Assembly (NCBI RefSeq): GCF_037975245.1
Contig: NC_092576.1
Coordinates: 17,628,111-17,692,110 of the forward strand
Direction: 5' to 3'
DNA: 64,000 bases
Source: Apostichopus japonicus
Lineage: Eukaryota; Echinodermata; Holothuroidea; Aspidochirotida; Stichopodidae
This document shows, one piece after another, positions 51,518 through 63,238 of the stretch (its first letter is position 1; each line of letters starts with the position of its first letter). The position numbers and the translations under genes were made by a program. The notes below the pieces were generated by a model. The model saw nothing but the letters and a program-made list of their open reading frames with translations. It was not told the origin of the DNA and searched no databases.

Positions 51518-53795
51518 CTATTCCTTTGATAAAACACCTAAAACAACTAAAACAACTACACCCATTATCGTGGCGACGATACACATTATCGAGCCGATGG
51601 CGATCGCTTGGTTAGCTAATCTACGGGCTTCTTCCGCAGCATGTCTTGCCGCGACCATATCACCGTAAGAGGCTCGAATGCGTGCCTGTTGAAGAACATA
51701 AAAATGACAATTTTAAGCCTGTTCTAGCTTGCTGGATTAAGACTCACTTCGGTCATCGTTACGTGGGAAACCGTTGATAGTTCATTGGCAGTGTGTACGT
51801 GTGCTTCAGACTAGGCCTGATCAAGACTATTATCCCTATACAAATCCCTATAGTCTCGACATGTAATGTAAAGGGAGATGAAATACTGTACTTCAACCTA
51901 CATCAGATATGTGAGGATGGGTGTGTCATTTCGCTGGTTGGCGAGGGGAAAGTCATGAATAATTCATTATCTTTACAGAAATATCAAGTATGTACGCTTT
52001 TTACCGCTAGTGACCACAAAATAATGTTCGGTGCAAATAGGCATAAAGCTATGGACATATACATATGTTTCGTCATTCCACAAAGATAATACATGGGAGC
52101 GTTGAATTCCTTGCGCCGCTAGATCTGGGTCGTTTGTGACAGGGAAGAACTTATACGCAATGCACAGGCCCATTTATCATCATCTGAATTTGGTTAATAT
52201 TTAGGACAAATAGTCGTAAATCAGCGGAGATCACCCGTAGAAGTGATAGAAGTGACCAAGTTATGATGTGGGAGAGCAGTTTGGTATCATTTTATGTACA
52301 AACTGTTAACTTGTGTGTCTTTATGTTTCCCAAGTTATTATTACCCTATCCTGGTTGCCCCACTTGGTCGGTTCATTTCATTTGATGTGATTCCTGAAAG
52401 CAAAAGTGAGTTGTGCCTTTTAATTGTCAGTCAGCAGTCAGTGCTCAATACATTATCTAATGAATGAATGAGTGGATGAATGGATGAATAAATGAATACT
52501 TGAATGGAATGAAAGAGTGAATGGATGAATGAATGAAGGATTGAATGGATGAATGATTGAATGAATGAATGAATGAATTGATGAATTAATGAATGATTGA
52601 TTGAATGGATGGTTGATGGAATGAATGAATAAATGAATGACGAATGAATGGGTGGATGGATGAATGAATGATTGAATGGATGAATCAATGAATGAATCAA
52701 TGAATGATAAATGAATGCATGAACGAATGAATGGATGAATGAATGAATGAATTGATGAATGAATGAATGAAGGAATTGATAAATTAATTCAGAAATTCAG
52801 GAATTCATGTTATTTGATACCTCATCGGACTTCCGAATTGCCAAACTTCCAAGTGGCCGGCAGCACCATCGGCTACACATTGCTAACTCATGGTAGTCAT
52901 TGAATTGCTCTGTGGACACTCTGGTCACCGTCTGGGAGTGTGGTGGTCTAGTGGGCCTACCCTGGAAAAAAATAGAGAACATTAACCCCAATCAGAGGCG
53001 GTGGAGTAGGGTTCAATTAAACCTGAGCGGAAATAGGAGGGGAACTTCGAAGGGCAGTAGGATATGTGACTGTGATTTTATGAAGCAACCCGCAAAGTCA
53101 GTTCAAAAGCGTCCCCGACAATCTTGCCAGCGACAAACAATCAAATGAATACAGTCGTTGTGAACCATTTTTTCTCTCTTTCTATAGTTTATCAAAAGGC
53201 TCAGTTCACACTTAAAAGTGCTTGTATGAACAATATACCTATCTATTAGATGAAGGCTCGAAGTTTACAATATTCCATACGAGTGCTTCAAAAAGGGTGG
53301 AATGTAAACTTTGGAGTATTCACAAACCGTTTATAGAATATATTGTACCTTAAACTGGTTGAGAGGGTACGGGACACAACGAACGCGAATACGGAATGTA
53401 GGCCTAATGAATGTATGACACGTAACTGTATACACACACACATGTTTGTTTTACATTCAGACCGAGGACCCCATTGTATTTTCCATTGTTCAAATCCACG
53501 TACCCTAACCTTAACAATATTCCATACAATAGAATTCTTTTGAGGACGTGATGATTCTTTAGAAATCACAACCGAGGACCTGGAATTCTTTTGTTCAAGT
53601 CCTCGGTCAGAATACAAAACAAACGCACACGGTCATCAATCTTGAGGGATACAGTAGGAGAGAATTACTGATGCGCTGAGAAGGGAATAAAAATGTGTGA
53701 TCTTCCAGTTGATATTCATCGTTACTTACATTTGGCGTCATTTCGTTGGTCTGAAGATGCCCCTTCGAGTTTCCTTGACTGGGTCCTTCATCCAT
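51518..53795 (-). CDS. CD225/dispanin-domain membrane protein, copy 2
   Basis: Same gene structure as copy 1: exons 53795-53730, 52961-52821 and 51685-51518 (TAG), all phase 0, giving 124 residues. Exon 2 reads CSRWCCRPLGSLAIRKSDE, so the usual CCCWPLG motif has become RWCCRPLG. Exon 3 keeps AARHAAEEARRLANQAIAIG and has a longer end, MGVVVLVVLGVLSKE. Splice sites are intact (GTAAGT, GTATCA; TTTCCAG, CAACAG). Intact frame and splice sites argue it is still a gene, but the added charge in the first membrane segment may alter how that helix sits in the membrane. Confidence 0.75.
52460..52790. repeat. (GAAT)n microsatellite in CD225 copy 2 intron 2
   Basis: Counterpart of 34375-34770; interrupted tetranucleotide repeat of similar length. 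Confidence 0.9.
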
Positions 53796-53849
53796 TGGGA
53801 TGTAAAGAGGTTTAGCTAGTGAAGAGATGAAGATTAATATAGGCAGTGA

Positions 53850-54075
53850 AGTTTGACACTATCTCAAACTATATGATGCAAAGTTGCTTTTACATACCCT
53901 GTCAGTACAATGCTATTTCGTACCAAAGCATTTCAAAGTTTGATGCTATTTCAAACCGTATCCGCCCAAAGTTTGATGCTATTTCATCCTCTATCCGCTA
54001 AAAGTTTGATAGTATTTCATACTCTATCCGCCCAAAGTTTGATGCTATTTCAAACCCTATCAGTACAAAATTTGA
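53850..54075. repeat. 33-bp minisatellite upstream of CD225 copy 2
   Basis: Tandem units of AAAGTTTGATGCTATTTCA type, matching those upstream of copy 1. Confidence 0.8.
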
Positions 54076-54632
54076 AGCTATTTGTATAGACACTGTATAG
54101 TAGTATTAGTTTTAAAGTGTGTGGGTGCGTACGGTAGGTATATGTGAGTGTGAGTGAGTGACGGGGATGGTAGCGTCTGGGACACTGCCCGCCTTTCTAA
54201 CAAGCTTCTCATCATACTTGGAGACCACATTGGTTCATAATAGTGGTCGTTCCCTCCTTTACCAGTAATCAAATTTAATTTTGAGAAATGAGTGTAGTAT
54301 ACAAAGAAGAAAATATATCATGATATTACGAAATTCTCTTTGATTATCAGTGATTCAAATTAAATTTCGAGTGCAGATCTCAACACTATTGCGAACGTCA
54401 TTTCAATAGCTATAACCTACCAAAAGTATTTAACATGGATCATATATCGACAGTGTGTATCATTTTGGTTTGCAGTGCATTCGATCATCTCCACAAGAGC
54501 TGTCGCCAGCCTAAATGAAACGTTGATCTTCGAATATGCGAAGTACAGTTACAGTCAATCGAATAAGCCATAAATATCCCTGAGTCGAGTTCAGTCAGTG
54601 ACGTGAGTAACCGGAACAATTTCAGTTTAGAA

Positions 54633-54962
54633 ATGCAGTACCCTATTTGCCACAAATCTTTTCATTTTGGAGAATCAACCTCATGGTACATCCGTGTTTG
54701 CAATCACAACCGCAAGGAGGAACCCGTTAGCCACATCACATCATTCGTACCATTCAAAATAAGATTAAAACGATTTATTCAAAGAGACAGAGCAAAGAAA
54801 CTACTCACCAGACATTTCGACAATGAAGTGAATTCAGATAGAAAGTTTTCCGACAATAGTTTGAGGCGGACGACACTTTTGCTATCACCTTACTGTAGCA
54901 ACTCGGCCTTCACATTCAAGAACAAAAGGCCAATTGCCGATTATCAATTTGACTCATGTTGA
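54633..54962 (+). CDS. uncertain ORF divergent from CD225 copy 2
   Basis: Counterpart of 36450-36779 with identical length and about 86% residue identity. It is equally doubtful as a protein, because most base differences between the copies change amino acids. Confidence 0.22.
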   Translation: MQYPICHKSFHFGESTSWYIRVCNHNRKEEPVSHITSFVPFKIRLKRFIQRDRAKKLLTRHFDNEVNSDRKFSDNSLRRTTLLLSPYCSNSAFTFKNKRPIADYQFDSC

Positions 54963-55345
54963 TTAATGTACAGACAACACCAGGAAGTTAAAAGCAAACT
55001 GTAACAGCAAGTTGCATTATGTTCTGCGTTTCAGTATTTTATGACCCACTGAAGAGTAAAGGTTGTTTGGATAAGTTTGGATAGGGAGGGCCTGTTTTTA
55101 CTGGGAAAGAAAAACTCATGCAAGACTGAACAAGACAGTATAAAAAATTTTACCTTATACGGAATACGGACATTTCAATGATGTTAAGGCAGGGAGTTTT
55201 TATGGAAACTTCCAGGTTAAGGTCACATACACGGTTGTTTACGTCTAGTTGTGTGATGATCGCCGCACACTGCAGGCGTGAAAACTCGAGTAACAGTAAG
55301 CTGAAGTCTTGGAAAATCGGATTATTTTAATCCGTGTCGGATTAT

Positions 55346-55356
55346 ATATATATATT

Positions 55357-55430
<74 letters not shown>

Positions 55431-55440
55431 AATATATATA
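55346..55440. repeat. (AT)n microsatellite, 5' side of a SINE
   Basis: About 95 bases of AT repeat with a few TTTATA interruptions. Confidence 0.9.
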
Positions 55441-55522
55441 GCGGGAGGCCCGTGGTTCGAATCCCGGTGGAGGCTGAAAGTTTTTTCACTGTTCTTGATT
55501 TTCCGACTCATTACGATTTTCA
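55441..55522 (+). repeat. tRNA-derived SINE body with intact B box
   Basis: GCGGGAGGCCCGTGGTTCGA followed by ATCCCGGTGGAGGCTGAAAG contains a Pol III B box (GTTCGAATCCC). It ends TTTTTTCACTGTTCTTGATT and then an ACTCATTACGATTTTC segment before a new AT run. The A-box half is replaced by the AT repeat. Confidence 0.65.
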
Positions 55523-55523
55523 T

Positions 55524-55604
<81 letters not shown>

Positions 55605-55609
55605 TATGT
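55523..55609. repeat. (AT)n with ACATAT interruptions, SINE tail
   Basis: An AT-repeat tail with a (CATATA)n stretch. Confidence 0.9.
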
Positions 55610-55612
55610 ATT

Positions 55613-57557
55613 AAAAAAATTGAAAACACCACAGATTTTAATTTATACATCTATTTACCAAAGTTAATACAAAAAGAACGACATGTTTCGAAAGTTGCGT
55701 AATACGTTTTAATGAGACCAATTTTGTAAGAATACGGAATGAAACTGACAAATTGGTTAGTAACCCTGAGTACGTGGGCATATGATAAACGGAAGTGTTT
55801 CAATGACCAATGTTGCTGAAAAGTACATCCAAAAAAGGTAGCGTACCGTCTTTTGCTTCTCAATAGTGAATTTTATGTTAGGGTGCCGGGTATTGATAAA
55901 TTGAAGGAAATCGATGGCTTCACCCTCATTTCGGAAAAGACAGAAAATATCGTCAACATATCTGCGGTAGTGATACGGTTTAGATGGGGCAGATGAATCA
56001 TTCAGAAATTGTTTCTCCAAATGACCAATGAAGAGATTTGCCAACACCGGTGCTAATGATGAACCCATTGCCAAACCGTCCACTTGCTCATAGTAATAAC
56101 CATTGAATTAAAAATGCGTTTGTGAGGTATCAAACATGAATAGTTTCTGGAGATCCCGCCTTTAAATACCAATGCCTGGAATTTTATGCATGGTGGCATC
56201 GATTGCAATATCAACAGTTTCAGAAAGTGGAATGTTGGTAAATAAACTAACTACATCTAATGATATCATGTAATGATCAGATATGTCAATAGATGTATTT
56301 TCCTGGACAAAAGAGAAAGAATCCTGAGTTCAATAATCGAGAAAAATGTTGGGTGATATAAGATCACTCAAAAACTTTGCCACATTATAATTATAAATAC
56401 CAATACTTGAAACATTAGGACGAAAAGTAGGAAATGAATTGTTATTAGTACATTTTTTGAATTTTGGGCAGTCCATAAATTCTGGCAGGATGAGATACTG
56501 TAGGGTAAATGTTCATGTAAGTGTCCTCGGGGAAAAACCCTGAGGCCTTGAGCTTTCTTAGAAATCTTTGTAGCTGTCCTTCTCTGCGTAGGATTGGATC
56601 AATTTTTATTTTCTTGAACCTTGTTTTATCGTTGATTATTGAGCTAATTCCCTCATTGTAAGCTTGACGATCTATCATAACAACTCCGTTACCTATGTCA
56701 GGTTTTAGAATGGCGATGCTTGAATCACTTTTAAGTTTCTTCAAAACCTTGTACTTCTTCATATCAGTAGTCGAGAGCTCGAAATTTATAACATAATTAT
56801 TTGCATGGTAAGCCAGATGTGTTTTGACGACTCCGGCGTCTGCAGGATCCTTTAGATTACTTTTTACGAATTTGTGGATGAGTTCAAAGCTGTTAAGAAC
56901 ATCAGATTTCTTAGGAAGGGTGGGTGGATCCAAAAACTGAATCCATATTTTAGGACAATTTCTTCATCTTGGCTCAGTTGGTAAAAGGAGAAGTTCTTAA
57001 TGATTTCGTCACTACGGAAAGTAAGTGTTGAATTTCTAGTAAAACGTTTAAGCTTACTTTCCTGTCCGGCGATGAAATTGCGTGAAGTTCGTTCCACATT
57101 AAAGCCGATTGCTTTCTTGAGAATACACCAATCTAGGCCAGTCACTTTTTGTCGGACATTTTGGATATCCTTTGCCAACTGATTGGCAAGAGTGGCTTTC
57201 TCCTTGCAACGTTTGTTGAGTGCAATCTTTAAAGTCTCTTTCTGATTAAAAGGACGTCAACATTGTCCGCATGATGGATCGTGAAGCATAAGAACTCCGG
57301 AAAAACGCCGAACAGGAGGCAGTTCCTGAGAAAATTAATGTCCAGTTCTGCTTTGAGGACTTTGATGCATAGTTTAACGAGCTTGCGAAGCTGAGGAATG
57401 GATAGCAATCCATTATATTTTTGTGGAACATCGTGGATAATATTCCAAATGGTCTACATAGCACAAAACTCGATATTAAAAATTGAAAACACCACAGACT
57501 TTAACTTATACATCTATTTACCAAAATTAATACAAAAAGAACGACATGTTTCGAAAG
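55613..57557 (-). mobile_element. Penelope-like element with flanking direct repeats, endonuclease region missing
   Basis: About 80 bases (TGAAAACACCACAGA.TTTAA through AGAACGACATGTTTCGAAAG) occur as direct repeats at 55613-55695 and 57478-57557, bordering the reverse transcriptase remains. Such pseudo-LTR repeats are a known feature of Penelope-like elements. The minus-strand coding order is normal, but after the IGLIKT motif the sequence runs straight into the repeat, so the GIY-YIG part is absent. The right copy continues with AGCGACTTTCATCATCAGG, a sequence type often seen near the ends of these elements. Confidence 0.7.
55700..57445 (-). pseudogene. Penelope-like reverse transcriptase, frameshifted
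   Basis: In minus-strand order: LDINFLRNC near 57330, ILKPDIGNGVVM (about 56720-56680), ARIYGLPKIQK (about 56480-56450), motif A SLDVVSLFTNIPLSETVDIA (about 56260-56200), DGLAMGSSLAPVLANLF (about 56080-56030), the catalytic YVDD (55960-55949), NIKFTIEK, then in another frame TNFVSFIPYSYKIGLIKT. These are ordered blocks of the Penelope-like reverse transcriptase. In-frame TAA codons (near 56164 and 56105) and several frameshifts make it inactive. Confidence 0.85.
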
Positions 57558-57833
57558 TAGCGACTTTCATCATCAGGTTACAAACGCAAAATGAACGAGT
57601 AATACCAAACAAGTGTACACCAGCAATAACACACAAGGACAATTAAATTAACTCAACAAAGATAGCACTGGACAGTCAAGCTGTTTGTTGAGATTAGGTT
57701 TATCCCAATTGATAAGTAGGCTTTCTTTGATCCTAAGCTGGAGTTTAGTGGGAGCTTAGTCGTTAATTTTGAATGAGTTGTTGTCACAGAGCCGCTCACA
57801 GTTGGTAAATTTATCTAAGTGTTTGTAAATATG

Positions 57834-57836
<3 letters not shown>

Positions 57837-57878
<42 letters not shown>
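57837..57878. repeat. (AT)n microsatellite
   Basis: About 42 bases of AT repeat. Confidence 0.9.
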
Positions 57879-57881
<3 letters not shown>

Positions 57882-57967
57882 GTAACGAAAATCCATTTAC
57901 TTATTTTCTAAAACTTAATCCTTATATGTCAATTATGAGTCATATCTTAATTCTCTAGTTTTCTCTA

Positions 57968-58095
<128 letters not shown>

Positions 58096-59592
58096 CTAAC
58101 TTGGTCTCAATACCGACATTCAGTCCCATATAACGATACGTACAACATTGTATAAAAGACGTATTCAAAAGAGATACAAATACGACCAAAGTGGTCGGAG
58201 CCAGGGCTACTACCTAACCGAACGATTCAGAACGGGAGCGAAAACTGATTCACAAGTCTCGAGATCAGATTCAGCTGAGCTGGTGAGCAGACGTCACGTG
58301 ACCTGCAATACTTACGTCACTGTCCACTGTCATATGTGGCTAAAAACAGTGACTTGTAGTCTAAAGAATTAGAGGGCGACATACATGATTACCAACATCA
58401 CACTATCCCCCTCTCACTCCTTAAATTGTCCCCAAGTTATGAGAACAGCGTAGTAAGGATCACTAATTAGACACATATTTAAAATCACCATATACTAAAA
58501 CAATACATTAAAGTGTATGAATACAAACTATAATAAAAACAAAGTATATTTAATGGTTCCTTTCGTGCATACGAGACCCTATACACTCAACAACATAAGG
58601 TCAGAACCTACTTTTGAGATAAAAACACATCTCATGTCGATCTGTACCGACTAAACGTTTTGCTTTCCACGAGAATTTACTACCCTCGTACCTTTCTACT
58701 TGCACCGTTTCAAAATATCTTTCCAAATAAAAAACGATCCGATGGTGATGATACCGGAGATCTGTAGAAATATAAATGCCTTCTTCCTCCAGTAACTATT
58801 GTACTGGGCAGTGCGCACGCGCGCTACAATATTGGGAATACTAGCCCGCTCCATTATCTACATGGTTGGCTGGTGAATGCCAGCTCAACATACACCCTTC
58901 ATAGCTTATCTCAAATTCACAGGTTTGCTACGCAGGCAAAAATCCAGACAAAGATTTGCAAAGAATTGTGGGGGCGAACAGTTAATTCTGCCACGTAAAT
59001 AAAATAGATCTCCTTGAGTAGCACACTTCTTTAAAACAGATCGTAAATTCTCTAACATTTGAACGCATTTGAGTTAACAACATCTTGCAGAAAGTTGCAG
59101 GCAAGAAACGTGAATGGTATTTATCCGCAACGACCTTGCGTTATCAATAATAATTCAGCTCTAGCAACATAGGCACTTGTAACGTTATTATGGTACCTAT
59201 ATGGTTGGCCGTGTACGTGTATGGCATATAATGTGTTTTAATGATGACTAACCAGGGCCAGGAAATCGATCAAGCAGTTTTTACTAGGCCGGCGAGTTAC
59301 ATTTGTGCAATGTTATAGAGAAGACATGATCATTATATTCTTTAGATTAAAGGGCATATGACCTGCGGTGTAAACTCGTAAAATATCGTCATCTAGCAGC
59401 GGGGTTATGTAGCGGCGTAATTTGACACCGCTACTGTTTCCGTCAACTGATAGAGCCCTCAATTACCCTTGTAGTATGACTAGTTCAAACTTACACCACT
59501 TCGACTTTCGACTTGGACCGCTCAACACGACGAGCTACCAACTACGTTAATCGCCTACATTAATAGCCATATTATTACTTTCGATCGGATTA

Positions 59593-61009
59593 TTCTCATC
59601 GAGTTGGGAAACGTTCCTATCCGACCGCCATCGTTTTATTTTATCGGAGCCACCTTCCTTTATTTCGTTACATTGACTTGTAATTTGTGAAGGATCTTAA
59701 CATACATTTAATGATGGATGGATCCTTTTTTTCCTATGAAGTTATTTTGCAACAGACCGACCAAGTGGACCGTAGTTATTTTTCTTGCTGCGAAACTGGT
59801 GACCCCAACGTGATCAGCCAGCATAAAACCTCTCTTTGAATTCATATTTCCAGCCCTCAATTAGCTAACTGATTTCGCATTTTCGTTAGTTGGTGAAAGT
59901 TGTCAATCTCTCAGGGCTCAATTGTCTTATTCACTGTTAGCTTTATAGTTCTACTCTATCGCGTTATTCACAATGGATAATGGTAACACCAACTTCCAAA
60001 TTTAGAGTTAAAAAATGGAGACAAGACTACAGAGTACGTCCACGTGGAGGTGTATAAAGTCAACTATTCGTAACAGCTTTCTGTATTTGTGTGTAAATGT
60101 CCATTCATAGCGGCATATCATAACGCTTGTAGAGTTTAGATTTGAATATTGTTTTTTCATTGCGAATCATTTTCATCGGTACGGCCTTCGACTAAGATCA
60201 TGTGTAGCATTGTGTTCCCTCGATACATGGAGACTGGAGTTGAGAGCGAATCAGTCCTTGAGTTGTTTGGTGTTCGTGCCCAGGTTCTTTCCTGGGTGAC
60301 CTTACTTAAGAAAAGTTTCATTTACTCTCGAACAGTCAGTGTTGAAAGTAGGTCATGTAAATTGTCTGGGTTGGTTGGTTTTGTGTCCATCCAAGCTCTA
60401 TCTTGGGAAGCTTTTCTTTAAAGAGTATCATATTTCCCCAAACCAAGGTGAGTGTCAGATTAACATCATCTGGGGCCCGAGGCTCAAAATCCCTCCCCTT
60501 CTCACTCCCCCACTGCCCTCCTCTACCTGGATATAAACGTTCACCGGCATAACCCGGAAATTGAATGTTAGATTGTCTTTTCTGTAAGTGTTCACACAGG
60601 CGCACGTATCCGTAGTGTAAAATATGGCATTGTATATCCTGATAAAGTATGAATACAAAGGCCCTCTCTATTGAGCGCGACGTATAGCTGTACATGTCGA
60701 ACTGTTATGAGAAGATGTTAAATACTTGGGTGTTTGACACTCTGTTTAACCTTATTGTAATTGCTGTGTGGAATTCATACTTACATGGAATACATCGTTC
60801 ATAGTTCGCTACAAACGAAGTCGTTCTTTGTTTAAGTACCGTGAAGCTTTGAAACCACTACGGTATATGGTCAATATAATTACAACATTACAAAAGATCC
60901 AAGAAAAATATTTGGTGGCTCCCCATTCAAAACATAGTTTCTTAGTCTATTGATTTTATATTGATATTACTTCACGCTTGCACCCTTTAGTTTGATGCAA
61001 CAGGAGTCG
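59593..61009. other. 1417-bp segment present only in duplication copy 2
   Basis: In copy 1 the flanks join directly (GATTA/GCCAGCCC at 44576/44577). The segment includes TGGTGACCCCAACGTGA at about 59797, which resembles a tRNA primer-binding region of an LTR retroelement, but I see no flanking long terminal repeats and no polyprotein. It is either an insertion here or a deletion in copy 1. Confidence 0.45.
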
Positions 61010-61345
61010 GCCAGCCCAATGGCTTTCGTATATATATATATGAATTGTTACTATTAGCTTGAGACTTATACGGGACAAAGTCAGATATATGGTAACTATT
61101 TCTTCAAATTAGGGAAATCAAAGAGAAAAAATGCTTTTTTTGGATAACGTTTCAAGTTTGATACCTTAGTTTTGTAGTAGATTGTATTTTCACAAAAGAG
61201 TTAAAGCTTGTTACAATTTTCTGATTTTTATTTATGCTCTTCCAACATAAGTATTTCATTTGAGTCTGCATTCAACGAATGTTAAAAAAAAACCCAATAT
61301 AGCTATATATGTTAGCACTGGTTAAATACGTTTTATTACATCAGC

Positions 61346-61417
61346 GACCTGTTGGTCTTGTGGCATGATTCACGCTTAGGGTGCGAGAGGTCCCCGGTTC
61401 AATTCCCGGATAGGCCC
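61346..61417 (+). pseudogene. tRNA-Pro (AGG) pseudogene
   Basis: Counterpart of 44912. It has an acceptor mismatch (GACCTGT), an anticodon-stem mismatch (CACGC against GCGAG), a D-loop change (TCTTG) and a T-stem mismatch. Anticodon AGG. Probably not functional. Confidence 0.8.
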
Positions 61418-61773
61418 TTGTTTTAATTTCCTATTTTATTTTTCAATTTAATATTGTTTGTTTGTAGTTCTTCTTGATGTAGCAAACGAAGTCGTTCTTC
61501 GTTTTCTAAGTATTTATTTCTTTTATGCGATTTTTTTTTACAACAGTGCGACTTTTTCCACTGCTTATAAATATCATCTCAAGTTTAATCCTTTAGTTTG
61601 GTAATATATTGTATTTTCACAAAAGGGTTAAAGCTTGTTTACTCTTTTCTGATTTTATTTATGTTCTTCCAACACAAGTATTTCATTAGAGTCTGCATAC
61701 AAAGGATGTTATTAAATAGCAATATAGCTATATATGTGTTTACACTGGTTGGAATAAGTTTTATTACATCAGC

Positions 61774-61845
61774 GGCCTGTTGGTCTAGTGGCATGATTCT
61801 CGCTTTGGGTGCGAGAGGTCCCGGGTTCGATTCCCGGATAGGCCC
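61774..61845 (+). tRNA. tRNA-Pro (TGG)
   Basis: 72 nt with all stems intact; anticodon TGG. The usual TTGTTTT terminator has become TTGTATAATTT, so the first long T run is about 17 bases downstream. Confidence 0.92.
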
Positions 61846-62109
61846 TTGTATAATTTCCTATTTTTTCAATTCTATATGGTTCAATTCATATCAATTCAAT
61901 TCTATATAGTTCTACATTAACATAACAAATGTAGTCGTTAATTCTTCGTTTTCAAAGTTATATATCTTTTACGCGAATTGTTCACAACAGGGCGACTTTT
62001 TCCACTGCTATTTTGGATAACGTCTCAAGTTTTATCATTTAGTTTCGTAGTAGATTGTATTTTCACAAACGGGTTTAACGGTGTTACTATTTTCTGATTA
62101 TATTGATGT

Positions 62110-62398
62110 TAAATATTAGTAAAATATTCAAAAAGCATCTAACCAAAGACGTAATATCTAGTTATTAATAAGTCATCCATTCATTGGCACGATAACAAAT
62201 TATTATTGTACATATTATTACCATATAGTATTCTTTGATTGTCGAATTATTCTATTTTGTATTGATATGTAAACACTTTTCTTCTTTTCTTTATACAGGA
62301 AGTCTTCTACTTTGTTAAGCTGTTGTACTCTTTTTAGAAGACTTCCTTCACACTGTAAATTAACACGTGAAAAAACAAATAAATCAAGTCAAATCAAA
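62110..62398 (+). mobile_element. retroposon 3' end inserted in the tRNA array spacer
   Basis: It splits a spacer sequence that is continuous in the other array units. It contains a perfect 13-bp inverted repeat (AGGAAGTCTTCTA 62297-62309 with 62335-62347) and ends in an A-rich AAATAAATCAAGTCAAATCA tail, with ATGTT at both borders. This suggests the 3' end of a non-LTR element or SINE; class not determined. Confidence 0.5.
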
Positions 62399-62520
62399 TG
62401 TTCTTCAAACACAAATAATTCATTTGAGTGTGCATACAACGAATGTTAAAACATAACAATATAGCTATATATGTTAGCACTGGTTAAATACGTGTTATTA
62501 CACATAAGTATTTCATTTGA
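62399..62520 (+). pseudogene. tRNA array unit that has lost its tRNA
   Basis: The spacer normally preceding an AGG gene (ATATATGTTAGCACTGGTTA, AATACGTGTTATTACA) fuses directly to the middle of the next unit (TAAGTATTTCATTTGAGTCT). A deletion has removed the tRNA and about 300 bases. Confidence 0.7.
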
Positions 62521-62600
62521 GTCTGCATACAACGAATGTAATCAAAAAAAAAAAAGATATGTGTGTTAGCACTGGTTGGAATACGTTTTATTACATCAGC

Positions 62601-62672
62601 GGCCTGTTGGTCTAGTGGCATGATTCTCGCTTAGGGTGCGAGAGGTCCCCGGTTCAATTCCTGGATAGGCCC
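62601..62672 (+). tRNA. tRNA-Pro (AGG), one T-stem mismatch
   Basis: Acceptor and anticodon stems are intact; anticodon AGG; T stem CCCGG/CCTGG has one mismatch. Its leader (GATATGTGTGTTAGCACTGG) is the type that precedes TGG genes at 46183 and 63023. Confidence 0.78.
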
Positions 62673-63022
62673 TTGTTTTAATTTCCTATTTTATTTTCAA
62701 TTTTATATTGTTTGTTGGTAGTTCTTCTTGAACGTAGCAAACGAAGTCGTTCTTCGTTTTCTTAGTATTCTTTCTTTTATGCGATTTTTTTTTACAATAA
62801 TGCGACTTCTTCCAATGCTTATAGATAACGTCTCAAATGTTATCCTTTAGTTTTGTAGTAGATTGTATTTTCACAAACGGGAGGAAGGTTGTTTACTATT
62901 TTCTGATTTTTATTTATGTTCTTCCAACATAAGTATTTCATTTGAGTCTGCATACAACGAATGTAATAAAAAAAAAAGATATGTGTGTTAGCACTGCTTG
63001 GAATACGTTTTATTATATCAGC

Positions 63023-63094
63023 GGCCTGTTGGTCTAGTGGCATGATTCTCGCTTTGGGTGCGAGAGGTCACCGGTTCAATTCCTGGATAGGCCC
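63023..63094 (+). tRNA. tRNA-Pro (TGG), degenerate T arm
   Basis: Counterpart of 46183, with a fully paired anticodon stem but the same two T-stem mismatches (ACCGG/CCTGG). Confidence 0.7.
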
Positions 63095-63238
63095 TTGTTT
63101 TAATGTCCTATTTTATTTTCAAGGTTATATTGTTTGTTGGTAGTTCTTCTTGAAAGTAGCAAACGAAGTCGTTCTTGGCTTCCTAACTTTTTTCTTTTAT
63201 TCGATTCTTCCATCTTCCATTATATATAATGCCAACAG

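Larger units (their letters stand above)
50798..55165. repeat. segmental duplication block B, copy 2
   Basis: Collinear with 30122-36995 but shorter. It lacks the hAT-like MITE and the AGGTCA-rich block, so it preserves both empty sites. Homology ends near 55165 in the CTCATGCAAGACTGAACAAG region. Confidence 0.9.

Noticed and set aside
51303-51584. Proline/serine-rich frames over GGAGGGAGG tracts (also 30503-30793)
   Set aside because: Low-complexity purine/pyrimidine sequence; only the segment from 51518 is coding, as the last exon of the CD225 gene.
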